Of a stretch of DNA of 64,000 nt, positions 63,562-64,000 are shown piece by piece. Under the pieces are notes generated by a model, which saw nothing but the letters and a program-made list of their open reading frames with translations, was not told the origin of the DNA and ran no database searches. How positions within the stretch are numbered: the stretch's first letter is position 1; the number at the start of each line of letters is the position of its first letter. The DNA comes from Planktothrix paucivesiculata PCC 9631 (GTDB lineage: Bacteria; Cyanobacteriota; Cyanobacteriia; Cyanobacteriales; Microcoleaceae): contig NZ_LR735012.1 of the NCBI RefSeq assembly GCF_900009265.2, positions 41,599-105,598 of the forward strand, written 5' to 3'. Position numbers and translations under genes: made by a program.

Positions 63562-64000
63562 TCTATTTGCTCCTCACACGGGTCTAATTTTGACATTCTA
63601 CCAAGCACTTTTAGAAACCTACAACAATCAATCAAAATCTAGGATTTTTTTGATCTTGGTTTTGTTCCTAGTTGGCCGGTGGAAGTGTCGGGACTATCCA
63701 GTCTACAGGCTGAAACGGACAAGCCGCCGAACATGATCCACTCACTTGATTTTCGTGAGATTGTCTGTGGTTCTTGAATTTTTCAGATTCTATCAGACTG
63801 AATCTGATTTAACCAGATTATGCTGATCTGTTTGGAAATCCCTATTCTACCCTAATTGATGCCAGATGGCTCAACAGATTAGAGCTTGGGCACAATATCT
63901 AAGGGAATGGGGAATGGGGAATGGGTAATGGGTAATGGGGAATGGGTAATGGGTAATGGGTAATGGGTAATGGGTAATGGGTAATGGGTAATGGGTAATG
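63562..64000. other. Upstream region of the porin
   Basis: This 439-base stretch to the window end has no credible gene. CAGATTC (63784-63790) and GAATCTG (63800-63806) form a 7-bp inverted repeat with a 9-base loop, a possible operator. From 63902 to the end it is a heptad array. A minus-strand promoter should lie in 63562-63700 but no clear box was found. Confidence 0.55.
63902..64000. repeat. TAATGGG heptad array, runs off window
   Basis: Units of GGGAATG and TAATGGG are repeated in tandem, about 13 units, up to the last base, so its full length is unknown. It is the reverse complement class of the TTACCCA array at 48178-48315. Array length is likely to vary between strains. Confidence 0.85.

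Noticed and set aside
1..64000. tRNA or rRNA genes
   Set aside because: No GGTTCRA-type T-loop with matching acceptor stem or rRNA-like sequence was found by eye in the spacers; a tRNA scan could overturn this.

Overview
The window is chromosomal DNA from a cyanobacterium. The evidence is the ribosomal-protein cluster order running on into secY, adk, infA, rpmJ, rpoA, truA, rplM, rpsI, rpmE and prfA; the scattered HIP1 octamer GCGATCGC (for example near 14114, 18251, 19217, 29186, 31531, 47048, 53358, 54995 and 60029); a SomA/OprB-type porin with an SLH domain; a PEP-CTERM protein; an Uma2 nuclease; and short heptanucleotide tandem repeats (STRR-like) in the spacers. The moderate-to-low GC and the repeat families suggest a filamentous Oscillatoriales type such as Planktothrix. 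That genus guess is inference only.

Layout. 1-17.4 kb (+): the S10-spc-alpha ribosomal supercluster, from the 3' end of rplD to prfA, ending at a clear intrinsic terminator at 17469-17498. rpsN and rpmD are absent from their classical positions. 17.6-20.6 kb: a stand-alone receiver protein, an ABC-F ATPase and an Uma2 nuclease, then dprA (-). 21.9-24.7 kb: a lactate permease and a D-lactate dehydrogenase (+). 25-27.3 kb (-): a thioredoxin-TPR protein, a cyclic-nucleotide-binding-fold protein and a secreted protein whose C-terminal half resembles cyanobacterial pilin-like G/H proteins. 27.5-36.4 kb: a lipoprotein of unknown function, then a group rich in membrane proteins (small membrane protein, PAP2 phosphatase, SPFH/prohibitin, MgtC, CadD, DUF202, DUF389). 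Inside that group sit divergent LysR and Crp/Fnr regulators with a perfect palindrome between them. 36.5-40.4 kb: a LOG-like protein, a cupin, era (-), a secreted protein and a TPR protein. 40.5-45.3 kb: xdhA-xdhB-xdhC. 45.3-50.8 kb: glgA and several small conserved or unknown genes. 51-54.8 kb: two adjacent sensor kinases. 55.4 kb: a PEP-CTERM protein. 56.5-60.5 kb (-): pdxA, an MFS transporter, a JAMM protease and a ThiF/MoeB-rhodanese protein. 60.6 kb: an unknown membrane protein. 61.7-63.6 kb (-): the porin.

Non-coding structure is the most distinctive part. Many spacers of the ribosomal cluster carry heptad repeats arranged as a left arm (..CAGTAAT..) and a complementary right arm (..ATTACTG..), so the polycistronic RNA could fold into large hairpins. 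In rpmC, rplO, rpoA and the Uma2 gene the repeat runs into the last codons of the gene and, in rpmC and rpoA, supplies the stop codon. Two copies of a 0.2-kb element (31487 and 54950) and two foldback elements (24775 and 50178) share the terminus AGGACTTACGCA. None encodes a transposase, so they look like non-autonomous mobile elements.

No tRNA, rRNA, CRISPR array, transposase gene or prophage was recognised. I did not find a clear new defence or biosynthetic system. The best candidates for new biology are the inverted heptad arrays in the ribosomal operon, the pilin-like domain on a non-pilin protein, the JAMM/E1-like/rhodanese gene group with pdxA, and the regulator pair with its palindrome beside the membrane-protein group.
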